Of a stretch of 64,000 nt of DNA, positions 8,488-17,981 are shown piece by piece. How positions within the stretch are numbered: position 1 is the first letter of the stretch; each line of letters opens with the position of its first letter. A program made the position numbers and the translations under genes. The DNA is taken from contig JAXMBK010000019.1 in the NCBI GenBank assembly GCA_046349935.1, positions 1 to 64,000 on the forward strand, written 5' to 3'. The notes below the pieces were generated by a model, which saw nothing but the letters and a program-made list of their open reading frames with translations, made no database searches and had not been told where the DNA came from. The DNA is from CAIXSC01 sp046349935. GTDB taxonomy: Bacteria; Planctomycetota; Planctomycetia; Pirellulales; Pirellulaceae.

Positions 8488-9756
8488 TTAGAGGCGCTCG
8501 CGATCCAATTGCGGTTGATTCTTGTCCTGCTTGCTCATCGCTTCATACGGCAGGCTGAGGACGTAATCGACCAGCGACCACACATCATCTTGGGTGAGGC
8601 CCTTTGCGTTATCCGGGGTCTGCATGGGAACCGCCGGCATCGGCGTCCCGTCGATGCCGTTCACGATTCGCCAGTACAGGTCGATCGGGCGTCGACCGCC
8701 TCGATAAATGCCCAAACGCAAATTGCGCGGGCGAATATTTCGCGGCGGCAAGGCGCCGAGCGACAGGTATTTTTCCAAGGCTTCGGGCTTCGTCGGTTCG
8801 ATTTCCTTCGTCCAGTCGTCGTAATCGGTGACTTGACCATCGCCGAGCGCCGAGTCGCCATGGCACTTCACGCAGTTGGCGATCGGACCGTAAAAGATCT
8901 CGCGGCCGCGAGCGATCGAGGCTTGCAGAGCATCGGGTTCCTTCCAGCCGGCCGACCGTTCTTCGATGGCCACCGCCTGCCCATCCGCCTCGATCCACGC
9001 CTGCGCGACTTCGGTCACGATTTCATTCAGCCGGTTGACCTTTTCCTGGTACGCGGCCGGATCCTTTTCCTTGTCGCTCGCGTCGCCAATTAGGCGGGCG
9101 CCTTCATCCAAATCCGCCAGTTCGTCGGTCAAACGGCGTTCGACCTCGCCCCGAATGGCCAGGTACTTCACGTAATGCACCAGCGACTCGACTTCGTCGC
9201 CGTCGAGCACTTTGAATGAAGGCATCGCGGTGCCGGCGACTCCTTCCATCAGAATGCGCTTGAGGTCGTCGTGCGTCGGGCGTTGGCCCTTCAGGGTCGA
9301 CTTGAACTTGAAGCGGCCCATGCGGTAATCGCGCGGATACGGGTTCAAGAAGGCGGCGGTCGGTCCGGCGCCGTCGCCCGTGATGCCGTGACAATGGACG
9401 CAGTGTTCGCGATAGAGCCCCACCGGTTGCCCTGTGCGGTCGCTCGCCACGCGCCCGGCGGACATCTTCAACCGATCGCCGTCGACGACGCCGTTGAGTT
9501 CCAAGCCGGGGATTTGCGGCATGTGCGGGTCATCGGGAGTGCCGAAGTACGCGGCCAAAATGTTCGCGATGTCCGCCTGCTGCTGCGGCTCGAACTTGGT
9601 GTTCGATTCCTCGGCCTTGCGATGAACGTACACCAGATTCCCGCGAAACTCGGCTTCCGGAGCACCGCAGCCCGCAAAGCCGACGAGCAGCGCGGCGCTG
9701 CAAGCCGCTAAAACGGTGCGGCGCGGGAAGCGGCCATATAAGGAACTAATCTGCAT
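8488..9756 (-). CDS. diheme cytochrome c lipoprotein
   Basis: A 422-residue exported protein. The N-terminus has an RR pair, a hydrophobic core and a lipobox (VGFAGC, Cys30), so it is probably anchored in a membrane by lipid. Two c-type heme sites are seen: CVHCH at 119-123 and CVKCH at 295-299, each with a downstream methionine (GTAMPSF and GTPMPAV) that could be the sixth ligand. A charged, probably helical segment of about 100 residues separates the two domains. It precedes coxB by 31 bases and has no other partner, so it is a likely electron donor to the CuA site. ATG codons at 9756 and 9768 are both possible starts. Confidence 0.85.
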   Translation of the reverse strand: MQISSLYGRFPRRTVLAACSAALLVGFAGCGAPEAEFRGNLVYVHRKAEESNTKFEPQQQADIANILAAYFGTPDDPHMPQIPGLELNGVVDGDRLKMSAGRVASDRTGQPVGLYREHCVHCHGITGDGAGPTAAFLNPYPRDYRMGRFKFKSTLKGQRPTHDDLKRILMEGVAGTAMPSFKVLDGDEVESLVHYVKYLAIRGEVERRLTDELADLDEGARLIGDASDKEKDPAAYQEKVNRLNEIVTEVAQAWIEADGQAVAIEERSAGWKEPDALQASIARGREIFYGPIANCVKCHGDSALGDGQVTDYDDWTKEIEPTKPEALEKYLSLGALPPRNIRPRNLRLGIYRGGRRPIDLYWRIVNGIDGTPMPAVPMQTPDNAKGLTQDDVWSLVDYVLSLPYEAMSKQDKNQPQLDRERL

Positions 9757-9836
9757 ATTCGACCCCATCTCGTACCGATTCAAACGTGCGCGACCGGCGT
9801 CGCGGCGCGAATCCCGGGAAGACTGGAAACGGTTTG

Positions 9837-10766
9837 CTATTGGAACACCGAGCCGTCGATTTCAACCTCAAGCTTCAGCGGTTCGTCGGCGGCCAAGGTC
9901 CGCTTAAAGCGACCTTTGTTCCACTTTTCGGCCGAGCCGTTGACGGTGACGGTCTGCAGGAAATTGGCCTTTTCTTGCCACACGCGGAACTCCAGTTCCA
10001 CGCCGGCCGGCAGGTTCGGAATCTCGAACGTGCCGTCCTCCTTCGTGACTGCGAAATAGGAATTGCGGCGTGTAAACATGAACGCCTTCATCCACGGGTG
10101 GATGGCGCAAGCGACCGGGAAAGGTTGATCTTCTTCGGCTTTCGGCTGGTAAACGCCCGAAGCGTTCGAAGGAATCGTCTGGTCGTATGCCGGATTTTTT
10201 TTCGGCTTGAGACTCGTGTTGTGTCCCACAGGGTCGCTGTTCTTGATGCGCAACGGCTGCGAGGCCTGGAAGGCCAGCACGTGAGTCAAGAACACACATT
10301 CCTTCTGATCGAACAGCACCTCGTCGGTCTTCCCCGGTTTGGCTGAGGGGTGCGTCCACGGTTCGTCATCGGGAAGCTTCTGCGACACGAAAATCACGAC
10401 GTTTCGAATGCCGCCGTTGGCGCCGAGCACCAATTCTTCGCTCAGCACCTGACGACCGCCTGGAGCGCACACCTCCTGGTCTTTATCGATCGTCAGTGCT
10501 GGAATCGTCGGTTTGTCGCCGGTGATCTTGAATGTGCCGGCGAGCGTCGACCAGCCGGTCGGCATGGCGCTCGCCGCGGCGCCGCCCTCGGCGCTGCCGC
10601 TCTCCGCGCCCGCTCCGCCTTCCAAATCGGCGCGCATGGCTTTCGCCACCGCCAAGTCAGGCGAAACGTTGGCGGGGAGACGACTGCCGCAGCCGACGGT
10701 TGCGAGCGTCGCCAGGGAGATCCCGGCGACGAACAAACGAGCGGGATTCATGATCATTTTCCGCAT
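9837..10766 (-). CDS. cupredoxin-like lipoprotein, possible type 1 copper carrier
   Basis: A 309-residue secreted protein with a lipobox (TLATVGC, Cys26) and an Ala/Ser/Gly-rich linker to about residue 70. The rest resembles cupredoxin-like proteins often annotated as methylamine-utilisation-like: SDPVGHNTS gives a first His, and VACAIHPWMKAF gives Cys, His (+3) and Met (+6), the usual order of type 1 copper ligands. A carboxypeptidase-regulatory-like beta segment (GTFEIPNLPAGVELEFRVW) follows. It is a paralogue of the upstream gene. The context suggests copper-dependent electron transfer or copper delivery to the oxidase. Starts at 10766, 10757 or 10751 are all possible. Confidence 0.75.
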   Translation of the reverse strand: MRKMIMNPARLFVAGISLATLATVGCGSRLPANVSPDLAVAKAMRADLEGGAGAESGSAEGGAAASAMPTGWSTLAGTFKITGDKPTIPALTIDKDQEVCAPGGRQVLSEELVLGANGGIRNVVIFVSQKLPDDEPWTHPSAKPGKTDEVLFDQKECVFLTHVLAFQASQPLRIKNSDPVGHNTSLKPKKNPAYDQTIPSNASGVYQPKAEEDQPFPVACAIHPWMKAFMFTRRNSYFAVTKEDGTFEIPNLPAGVELEFRVWQEKANFLQTVTVNGSAEKWNKGRFKRTLAADEPLKLEVEIDGSVFQ

Positions 10767-10825
10767 AGACAATTTCCCGACTGGTGTGGTCACGCGAAGC
10801 GTCGCCGAGCGGCGACGAACCTCGC

Positions 10826-11599
10826 CTACTTCGTGAATTCCGCGGCGTCGATCTTGAACACGCCGAGGTCGGTAGCGCCCTTCTTCACGGTGAATTCAGG
10901 ACCCGTCTTCGGCCACTTCACCGCCTTGCCGCTCGCGTCAGACGCATCCCGAATCCAGCCGATCTGCTTGTGCCAGATCGCAAATTGATACTTGCCGACC
11001 GGCATGTTCTTCAGCGTGATCTTGCCTTCGGCATCGGTGACGCCCGCGTACGGATTCTCTCGAACCAAGACGAGCGCTTGCATCCAGGGGTGAATGGAGC
11101 AGCTGACCGACGTCGGCATCCGCTCTTCCTTCTTCACGGTCTGCTTCAATTGACCATTGGCAGGCAGAATCGGATTGATCGGCGGGTTGCTCAAGAATTC
11201 GATCTTCGTGTTGTGTCCGATCGGATCCGAGTTCTTCAGCAACAGGGTCTGCTTCGTCCAGAGCACGGCCGCCTGCGGTTCGAAACGGCAACCCTTGTTG
11301 TCGAGCACCACTTCGCCCGGCGCCTTCTCGTAGTCCGGGTGAATCGCGACCGGCTTGGTCGACTTCAAGAACACGAACACGTTGGCCACGCCGCCGTTGG
11401 GGCCGACCACCAGCGATTCATCCACCAACTTGTGCTTGCCGCAAACTTCGACATCCTTGTCCGGCTTGATCGCCTTCGGCGTCGGCGCTGCGCCCTTGAT
11501 TTGGAACTGGAGCGTCAAATCGCCCCAATCGGCGGCTTGCGAAACGCCCGCCAAGGCCATGCTCAAGGCCAACGCCACGCCAGAAATGCTCACTCTCAT
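10826..11599 (-). CDS. cupredoxin-like secreted protein, possible type 1 copper carrier
   Basis: A 257-residue protein with a classical signal peptide (cleavage after about residue 22, VSQA-ADWG). It is a paralogue of the next gene: NSDPIGHNTK supplies a His and VSCSIHPWMQAL supplies Cys, His and Met in type 1 copper spacing, followed by GKITLKNMPVGKYQFAIWH. Unlike its partner it lacks a lipobox, so it may be soluble in the periplasm. It lies between the octaheme cytochrome and the diheme cytochrome, where a mobile electron carrier would make sense. Copper binding is inferred from ligand spacing only. Confidence 0.75.
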   Translation of the reverse strand: MRVSISGVALALSMALAGVSQAADWGDLTLQFQIKGAAPTPKAIKPDKDVEVCGKHKLVDESLVVGPNGGVANVFVFLKSTKPVAIHPDYEKAPGEVVLDNKGCRFEPQAAVLWTKQTLLLKNSDPIGHNTKIEFLSNPPINPILPANGQLKQTVKKEERMPTSVSCSIHPWMQALVLVRENPYAGVTDAEGKITLKNMPVGKYQFAIWHKQIGWIRDASDASGKAVKWPKTGPEFTVKKGATDLGVFKIDAAEFTK

Positions 11600-11700
11600 T
11601 CTCTCACTCCTTCATGCATGTGCACCGCAGACCGGCGGGGCGAAGCGGCCGAGTCACGTGGCTGGGCCTGCTTTGTCCGTATGGTTCGCGATGCGGGATG

Positions 11701-14700
11701 TCAGTTCCCGTTCTCCGAAGGCGACGTCGGATTGGGCCGACGGGTCGACGCTTCGGGGGCAGGCGCGGCAGGGGCGGCCGGCGGCGTCTGCTGAATCAGC
11801 GGCGCGATCAACGCCTTCTGCTTCGCGTAATTGTCATAGTTCATCAGCAAGTCGACCAAGGCGTCGACCTGATCGATGCTCGTTCCATGATACAAATCCT
11901 GCGAGATGCCTCCCAGGTTCACTTGATCTTCTGGATCGTACGGAATGTTGACCGGCATACTGGTGTACGGCAGGATGCGTTTGGGATTCGCAATCCAATC
12001 CCGCAGATAGCCAGGACGCATCCGTTCGTACAACCGCGCCAGATTGGGCGCCTTGGCGCGATCCGAGCCGGTCGGCACGAAGTCGCCGACGATGTGGCAC
12101 TTCACGCAGTAGTTGTTGTTGGTGATGACGCGCATCGCGTCCTGCATGCGATCCCGCTTGCCAGCCGCGTCCCCCAACTTCTGTTGGTAGGCGGCATCCT
12201 TGGCGGCCAGGTATTCCGGCTGCCGATGCTCGGTCGCTTGGTACGGATACTCGACGCCGTCCTGGCGTGCGAAGTACTCGGCCAAGTCGGCCGCTTCCTG
12301 CGACGACATGTTGAACCGCGGCATCCGCAGCACGACGGCCGGACGAATCGGATACGGATTCAAGAGGAAGTTGTGCAGCCAATCCGACTGCACCTTCGCC
12401 CCCTCGCCCACCAACGGCGGCGGAACCCACGCCCAAGACTCCGTCCCCTTTGCGGCCGGATTGACCTGTTTCTCGCGCTTCGTCACATGCGGCAGCAGAT
12501 AACGCGCCAACACGCCGCCTTCAGCCGGATATCGTTTGTCGAGCTGACCCGCAGCCACGTTTAGCAGCATCACGCCCGGCTCGTACTTGAACCCGTCGAT
12601 CAACGTCGGGCTCCACAGTTCGAACGGATAGCTTACGGTCGACGGATCGTATTCGTCGCCGTCTTCCAGCGGATCCCCCGCCTCGTCGTTCACTTGCGGG
12701 AACGCGTCGCGGTCATTGAGCGCCGGCATGCCGGAAACATGAGCGCGAATCAGGCCGGCTGCGTCGGTCTTCTTCGATTTGGCGATGTCCGCCAGCGAGA
12801 AACGCGACGCCAAGTACGGGTACTGCTTCGTCTCCGCCTGCTCGCCGAACTCGCCCGGCTTGTTCGAAACCGTCCACGACTCGGCCTTCAACACGTGACA
12901 GCCGGCGCAGTTGAACTTGTCGAGCGCCTGGCGGCCGCGAATCCAGGCCTGTCCGTTCTCGTCGGGACGATACAAGTACTTCGTCGCCGGCGGGTCCGAA
13001 ACCAACCCCAGCACGAACGTCATCACCGCCTCTCGTTCCCCTTCGTTGAAGGGGAACTTCGGCATGCGCAGCCGTTCGTTATAGCGCTTGTTCTCCGTCT
13101 TCTTGTAATCGTAGGTTCGCGGAGCGGCCAACTTTTGCCAGAGGAAGCCTTCGCGGTGACCCGATTCAATGTGCTTCAAGAAGAAGTCGGAGATTTGCGG
13201 ATCAGCGTCCACTTCCTCGCCTGCCGCTGGTTCCTCGGCATGTTCGTCGTGGCCTTCGGCCTGACCGCCGTGAGCCGCGTGACCATGACCTGCATGACCA
13301 TGCTCCAAGAAGTGCGTGATGTGTTCAAACGCCAGCTTGGCGGGCTCCTTGCGACCCCAGTCGGCCAGTCCCGTACCGATCGGCTTGGCATCTTCAAAGC
13401 CCGGAATGTCGTGGCAGCCGAAGCAGCCGTACTTGCCGATCGACTTATTGCCGATGTAGTTCAACTTCTGCGCTTCCGATAGCGGCTCGCCCGCCTTGAA
13501 CGCGTCGTCGCTGACGACCAACTCGCGCTCCGCCCCCTTCAAGGTCGCTTTGACGCTCTCGGGAATGCCTTTCTTCAGGTATTCCTGGGCCGTGGCTTCG
13601 AAGAACGCCTCTTGCAGGTTTTCGAGCACGAGTGCGTCGAGCGAACCTTGTGCGTTTTCCTGGTCCGCGAAGGGGGCCCAGTTCTCAAGCTTCGACGACA
13701 TCAGGTAGGAGACGATGTCGGTCACCGGATCGGTGCTCGACACGACCGCGCCCTTCTCGTCCTTCACGACGATCGGGTCGAGGTACAGGTCGGGCATCAC
13801 GGTGCGTGCGTGGTACTTCGTGGGTTGCTTGATCCACGAGTACAGCCATTTCTGGCCGTTGGGATTGCGCGCCGGATCAAACTTGCTGCCGAGACCCGTG
13901 AGGTCTGGACCTTGAACGATTTCATTTTCGCGACGGTACTTCGCCACGTCCGGGAAGTCGGCATGCGTGTGGCACGCCAAACAGCCCCGCTCTTGGAACG
14001 CCACCTTGCCGCGTTCCACGCGTGCCGCGACTCGCGCTTCCTCGCTATCGGCGGCCGGTTCTTGGACTTCCGGCGGCGTCAGATACTCGAATGGCTGCGA
14101 ACGGTCGTTGAGGTAGCGGACCATGCCGGCGATTTCCACCGCCTCGTACTTCTTCGCCGTGTCGCGACTGGCGCCTTCCAGGTGGCTCCACAGGTTGAAG
14201 AACTGCGGCATGCGCGTCGATTCGCGGAACTTCTTGGGGATGCGAATCCAGTCGGCGACGAAGGCGTTGTCGGCTTTGCTCGCCACAAACCGCAAGCTCG
14301 GACCCGGACGGCGCATCACGCCCGGCGCTTCTTCATCCTTCAGCAAGCTCGCCAGCTGGTGAGCGACTTCCGGCAACTCGGGCGATTCGGCCTTGGAGTC
14401 TTCGGTCAGGCGGTCGAGCAAGCGGTGACGTGGTTCGGTTTTCTCGGGGGAGTCGATGATCGATTGCACCCAGCGTTGCTCTTCGGCCGTCAGCTTCGAC
14501 CAAGCATCTTGGCTCGACAACACGGCCTTCAACTGCTGAGCGGCGGCGAAGTAGTTAGGTTCCAAACGCATATCGGGCCCAATGCGGCGCGTCGGACCAT
14601 CGAAACCTTTGATTTCGTGGCAACCGTAGCAACCGTACTTGCGCAACAGGTGGTAACCATGCGTGAGCTTCGGCGCCGGCGGTTCTGGGAACTTGTCGCT

Positions 14701-16491
14701 CGGCTCCAGTTCCACCACTTCATGGTGGCACTTCAAGCAAGTGCTTTCCATGAACCGCTTGGCGAACTGCGGGTAAATCCAGTGCGCGTTGTCGAACCAG
14801 CCGTGTTCCTTGGCCCAGTCTTCTTGGCTCCGCACGTCGTTCGGCGTGTGCGAGGCCCACTTGAATTGGGTCGCGCCGCCCTGCCCTTCGTGGCACACGG
14901 TGCACGCGAAGGTCTGCATCTTGTGCGGGCTGGATGACGAGATGAACAGATCGAGCCGCGGGTGGGTCGCATACGGGTGCTCGAAGCCCCGTCGGATGAC
15001 GAGTTCAACCGGCTTGCCGAACTCGGCGGAGATGAGCAGCATCCGCTCCACGGCCAACGGATCGTCGACTTCGTTGCCATTGACGCTGACGATGGTGTCG
15101 CCGAGCGACAAACCGGCGGGCGGTTCTTCCGCCTTGCGGTTGGCGACGGTCTGGATGATCGCTTCGCGGATGGCTTGCGGTTCCGACTTCTTACGATCTG
15201 CGTCAGTCAACGCGGCGGAAGCGGCGGCGGCGCGCGAGTCGGGCATGACGAGCGCGACGCTGACATCGTCTCGCTTGACGAGCCCTTCCGCGGCCAAACG
15301 CATGCCGTAGACTTTGGCCAACAAATCTTGTTCGAACCGAGTCCGCAGCGTCTCGCCCGCTTTCTCTCGTTCGGCGCGCTGCGTTTCGACTTCCTTCCGA
15401 GCGGCTTCGATTTCTTCCTTCGTGGGCGTTTCGAGCGACACAGTGAAGACTTGTTCGCCAGCGAACAGCGGCTTGTCCGGCGCGCCTGGCGCGGTCTTTT
15501 CCATCGCTTGATGGCACGTCGTGCACCGATCGAAGCGACGCACTCGCTTGAAGTTGTAGTCGATCGTCAGATCGTCGCTCCACAAGTTGTCGATCTTGCG
15601 CGGCGAATTGAACGCGTCGATAATCGGCAGCGTGAGCCACTTCTTGCCCAGGTAGGGGAAAGTCGACGAGAAGTAGGCCATGGAGCGATCAGAGTACGAC
15701 GACTGCAGCTTGCGAATATCAGCCTGATTGTCGTCGAGCGCCTTGCGGGCCGTTTCTTCGTTGGTGCGCGCCGATCGAACGATGGCTTGCAGCTTTTGGC
15801 GGTGCGCATTGGCTTCCTGATACGCCAGCTTCAACTTCTCCAATTCGCCGGCGACTCGGGAAACTTCCTCTTGAATGGCCGCTTGCTCTTCCGGCTTCAG
15901 GTTGTCGCGGACGGCGATGTCGAGTCGAGCACGCACGGCGTCCAAATCAGCGGAGCGGAACTTCCGTGCGTTGAGCGCGTTGTCTTCCACGAATTTAGCG
16001 CGATCGACGATCTTTTGCAGTGCATCGACCACCGCTTGTCGAGCTTTCTCTGCGCGGCTGATGGCCGCCATTTCCGCCTGGTTGGGATCGGCGCCCAATT
16101 GGGCCGACGCGGCGATGGCTTCCTGATTCAACTGCTCGACGCCCAGCGATTCATAGAGATCTTTGCTGGTCGAATCGGCGGCCGCCCGCGCCTCGGCTTC
16201 CGTGCGGAAGGCGCTGAGCAGCGCTTCGGACATCGGCGAGGTGCGCGCGACGGCCAAGTTGAGCGCGAGTTTCTCGTGTTCCTGGATTGCTTCATGCGTT
16301 TGGTGCTGAAGCTGCATCCAAGAGTTGTACGCGAGATCCATGTCGCGCGCCGTGTCTTGGTAATGCTTCCATTCGCGATTGTGGTCGGCGTAGAACATCC
16401 ACATCGTGGCGCCAAGCAACGAGAGGCTGGCGACCGCAAAGACGCGATGCAGCAGCTTCTGGTTACGCCATGTCTGTTCTGTCGCGGGCAT
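11701..16491 (-). CDS. giant octaheme c-type cytochrome with PDZ-like segment
   Basis: A 1596-residue protein with one N-terminal membrane helix (residues 14-36) and a long, probably coiled-coil region (about 40-290). Eight CxxCH heme motifs follow at 323, 530, 585, 621, 837, 1023, 1195 and 1462. Between the first and second lies a PDZ-like segment around GLSLGDTIVSVNGNEVDD (about 455-510). Between the sixth and seventh is a His-rich stretch (HGHAGHGHAAHGG). The C-terminus is Pro/Ala-rich. It follows the cytochrome b genes by 33 bases, and the operon has no cytochrome c1 or f. It may therefore take electrons from the Rieske protein and pass them to the cupredoxins or the diheme cytochrome. 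The heme count is direct; the role is inferred. Confidence 0.88.
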   Translation of the reverse strand: MPATEQTWRNQKLLHRVFAVASLSLLGATMWMFYADHNREWKHYQDTARDMDLAYNSWMQLQHQTHEAIQEHEKLALNLAVARTSPMSEALLSAFRTEAEARAAADSTSKDLYESLGVEQLNQEAIAASAQLGADPNQAEMAAISRAEKARQAVVDALQKIVDRAKFVEDNALNARKFRSADLDAVRARLDIAVRDNLKPEEQAAIQEEVSRVAGELEKLKLAYQEANAHRQKLQAIVRSARTNEETARKALDDNQADIRKLQSSYSDRSMAYFSSTFPYLGKKWLTLPIIDAFNSPRKIDNLWSDDLTIDYNFKRVRRFDRCTTCHQAMEKTAPGAPDKPLFAGEQVFTVSLETPTKEEIEAARKEVETQRAEREKAGETLRTRFEQDLLAKVYGMRLAAEGLVKRDDVSVALVMPDSRAAAASAALTDADRKKSEPQAIREAIIQTVANRKAEEPPAGLSLGDTIVSVNGNEVDDPLAVERMLLISAEFGKPVELVIRRGFEHPYATHPRLDLFISSSSPHKMQTFACTVCHEGQGGATQFKWASHTPNDVRSQEDWAKEHGWFDNAHWIYPQFAKRFMESTCLKCHHEVVELEPSDKFPEPPAPKLTHGYHLLRKYGCYGCHEIKGFDGPTRRIGPDMRLEPNYFAAAQQLKAVLSSQDAWSKLTAEEQRWVQSIIDSPEKTEPRHRLLDRLTEDSKAESPELPEVAHQLASLLKDEEAPGVMRRPGPSLRFVASKADNAFVADWIRIPKKFRESTRMPQFFNLWSHLEGASRDTAKKYEAVEIAGMVRYLNDRSQPFEYLTPPEVQEPAADSEEARVAARVERGKVAFQERGCLACHTHADFPDVAKYRRENEIVQGPDLTGLGSKFDPARNPNGQKWLYSWIKQPTKYHARTVMPDLYLDPIVVKDEKGAVVSSTDPVTDIVSYLMSSKLENWAPFADQENAQGSLDALVLENLQEAFFEATAQEYLKKGIPESVKATLKGAERELVVSDDAFKAGEPLSEAQKLNYIGNKSIGKYGCFGCHDIPGFEDAKPIGTGLADWGRKEPAKLAFEHITHFLEHGHAGHGHAAHGGQAEGHDEHAEEPAAGEEVDADPQISDFFLKHIESGHREGFLWQKLAAPRTYDYKKTENKRYNERLRMPKFPFNEGEREAVMTFVLGLVSDPPATKYLYRPDENGQAWIRGRQALDKFNCAGCHVLKAESWTVSNKPGEFGEQAETKQYPYLASRFSLADIAKSKKTDAAGLIRAHVSGMPALNDRDAFPQVNDEAGDPLEDGDEYDPSTVSYPFELWSPTLIDGFKYEPGVMLLNVAAGQLDKRYPAEGGVLARYLLPHVTKREKQVNPAAKGTESWAWVPPPLVGEGAKVQSDWLHNFLLNPYPIRPAVVLRMPRFNMSSQEAADLAEYFARQDGVEYPYQATEHRQPEYLAAKDAAYQQKLGDAAGKRDRMQDAMRVITNNNYCVKCHIVGDFVPTGSDRAKAPNLARLYERMRPGYLRDWIANPKRILPYTSMPVNIPYDPEDQVNLGGISQDLYHGTSIDQVDALVDLLMNYDNYAKQKALIAPLIQQTPPAAPAAPAPEASTRRPNPTSPSENGN

Positions 16492-16524
16492 ATCCGCTCT
16501 CTTTCCCGGCAGCTAGGGGATGAA

Positions 16525-17898
16525 CTAGAAGTTCAACAAGTACTCTGGAATCTTGACGAAGTAGCTCAGGTTAAAGGACCACCGGAGCACCATCTTGATG
16601 GGCAGCAGGAGCATGGTGAGGAACAGGTTGGTCATCACCATGTACCGTATAAAGCCCATCCGAATAAACAACTCGCGGAAGAACGGCAGCACCGCCATGG
16701 CTGGCGGGAGCGCCGTGAAGTACAGCGCCACCAGGATGATCCCCGGCGATTCGCGGAACAGAATCCAGCCGATCTTCACGAGCAACCCGGCGCCTTCAGG
16801 CGGCTGCGGTCGCGGTTGTTGCAGCAAGTCGACCCAGAAGAACGTCGACAAGTCGATGTTGTTCAGCGCCTCGACCTTGTGCGCATCCCACGTTTCGTAG
16901 AAACCGAAGAAGTTCCAGTTGGGTCCGCGGAGGAACGTACCCATCACGATCAGCGTGATCCACAGAACGAGGAAGCCGAATTGGAAAGTCAGGTAGGCGA
17001 ACTTGCGTTCGTTGATCGTGTAGTAGCCGGCGCCCTTCTTGTTGAAGTCGATGTAAGGGATCGCCATCAGGCCGACGACGACCGTGCCCGGCAACACCAC
17101 GCCCGCCATCCACGGGTCGTAGTACACCAACATTTCTTGCAGACCCAAGAAGTACCACGGCGCCTTCGACGGGTTGGGCGTCTTCATGGCCGACGCCGGC
17201 TCTTCCAGCGGTGCTTGGAGCAGGATGGCCCAGATCATGAGGAAGGCGACCAGGCCCACCATGCAGATCAGCTCCGTATACACCAGGTCGGGCCACGTCA
17301 GCACTTTTTCGGAATCAAGCGCCTCCAACGGCGGCTCGCCGCGCGCGGTTCGCTCGTCGTTTTGCACGGCGCGATAGGTCGCCAACCACGTGAAAAAGCC
17401 CAGCAAGTAAACCAAGCCGACGATCGGCACGTTGTCGGGCTTCGTCACAATGCTGGCGAAGTCCGGATCGGTCATGGAAAAGCCCATCAGCAACAGCGAC
17501 AGGTTGAAGCCCGTCCAGGCCACCCACGGCTTCACGAAGAAATTGCGGCCCAGATACATGGCGGTGAGGAACACCAGCGAGCCGACCGAGTAGACCACGG
17601 GGCCCATGATCGAGTCGGCCAGTTCGCGGAGCGCTGGCGGAACCGAAACGAAAGCCATCGATCCCTTGTTGCCGCTGAAGGCCAACGGCGCCATGACGAG
17701 GAAGGCCATCGAAACGAACAGCCACACCAGGGCCGTCGTCACGGGGAACTTGCCCGCCTTGAACAACAGCCGCGACTGGCCCGTTCGCCACAGGTACAGG
17801 GCGGCGGTGGCGTTCATGACCGAGAGGGCGACGTAGTAGTAGCCCAGAAACCCGGCGATGTGATGCAAGAACTCAGCTTCGCTGACGTGACCGTGCAT
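16525..17898 (-). CDS. cytochrome b C-terminal domain (subunit IV-like) fused to extra membrane helices
   Basis: A 457-residue membrane protein; plant-type subunit IV is only about 160. Residues 1-200 form roughly five membrane helices of no family I recognise. From about residue 215 it resembles subunit IV: LTWPDLVYTELICMVG, then APLEEPASAMKTPNPSKAPW, the quinol-site segment APWYFLGLQEMLVYYDPW and GVVLPGTVVVGLMAIPYID. The classical PEWY motif reads APWY here. Two further helices at the C-terminus (ESPGIILVALYFTALPP; MTNLFLTMLLLPIKM) are also extra. It would pair with the b6-type protein encoded 83 bases upstream to form the quinol-oxidising core. Confidence 0.85.
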   Translation of the reverse strand: MHGHVSEAEFLHHIAGFLGYYYVALSVMNATAALYLWRTGQSRLLFKAGKFPVTTALVWLFVSMAFLVMAPLAFSGNKGSMAFVSVPPALRELADSIMGPVVYSVGSLVFLTAMYLGRNFFVKPWVAWTGFNLSLLLMGFSMTDPDFASIVTKPDNVPIVGLVYLLGFFTWLATYRAVQNDERTARGEPPLEALDSEKVLTWPDLVYTELICMVGLVAFLMIWAILLQAPLEEPASAMKTPNPSKAPWYFLGLQEMLVYYDPWMAGVVLPGTVVVGLMAIPYIDFNKKGAGYYTINERKFAYLTFQFGFLVLWITLIVMGTFLRGPNWNFFGFYETWDAHKVEALNNIDLSTFFWVDLLQQPRPQPPEGAGLLVKIGWILFRESPGIILVALYFTALPPAMAVLPFFRELFIRMGFIRYMVMTNLFLTMLLLPIKMVLRWSFNLSYFVKIPEYLLNF

Positions 17899-17981
17899 GG
17901 ATGATCAACTTTCTCGATTACCTGACCTTGACGGGCCGAAGTACGGGTCGAAGTCGCCGCGAGGCGGGCCTCCGCGAACGC

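Noticed and set aside
14962..17904. A 980-codon open frame on the plus strand, opposite the octaheme and subunit IV-like genes
   Set aside because: It is the antisense of two genes with clear motifs; long antisense frames are expected at this GC content, and its translation is Arg/Gln/His-rich with no family signal.
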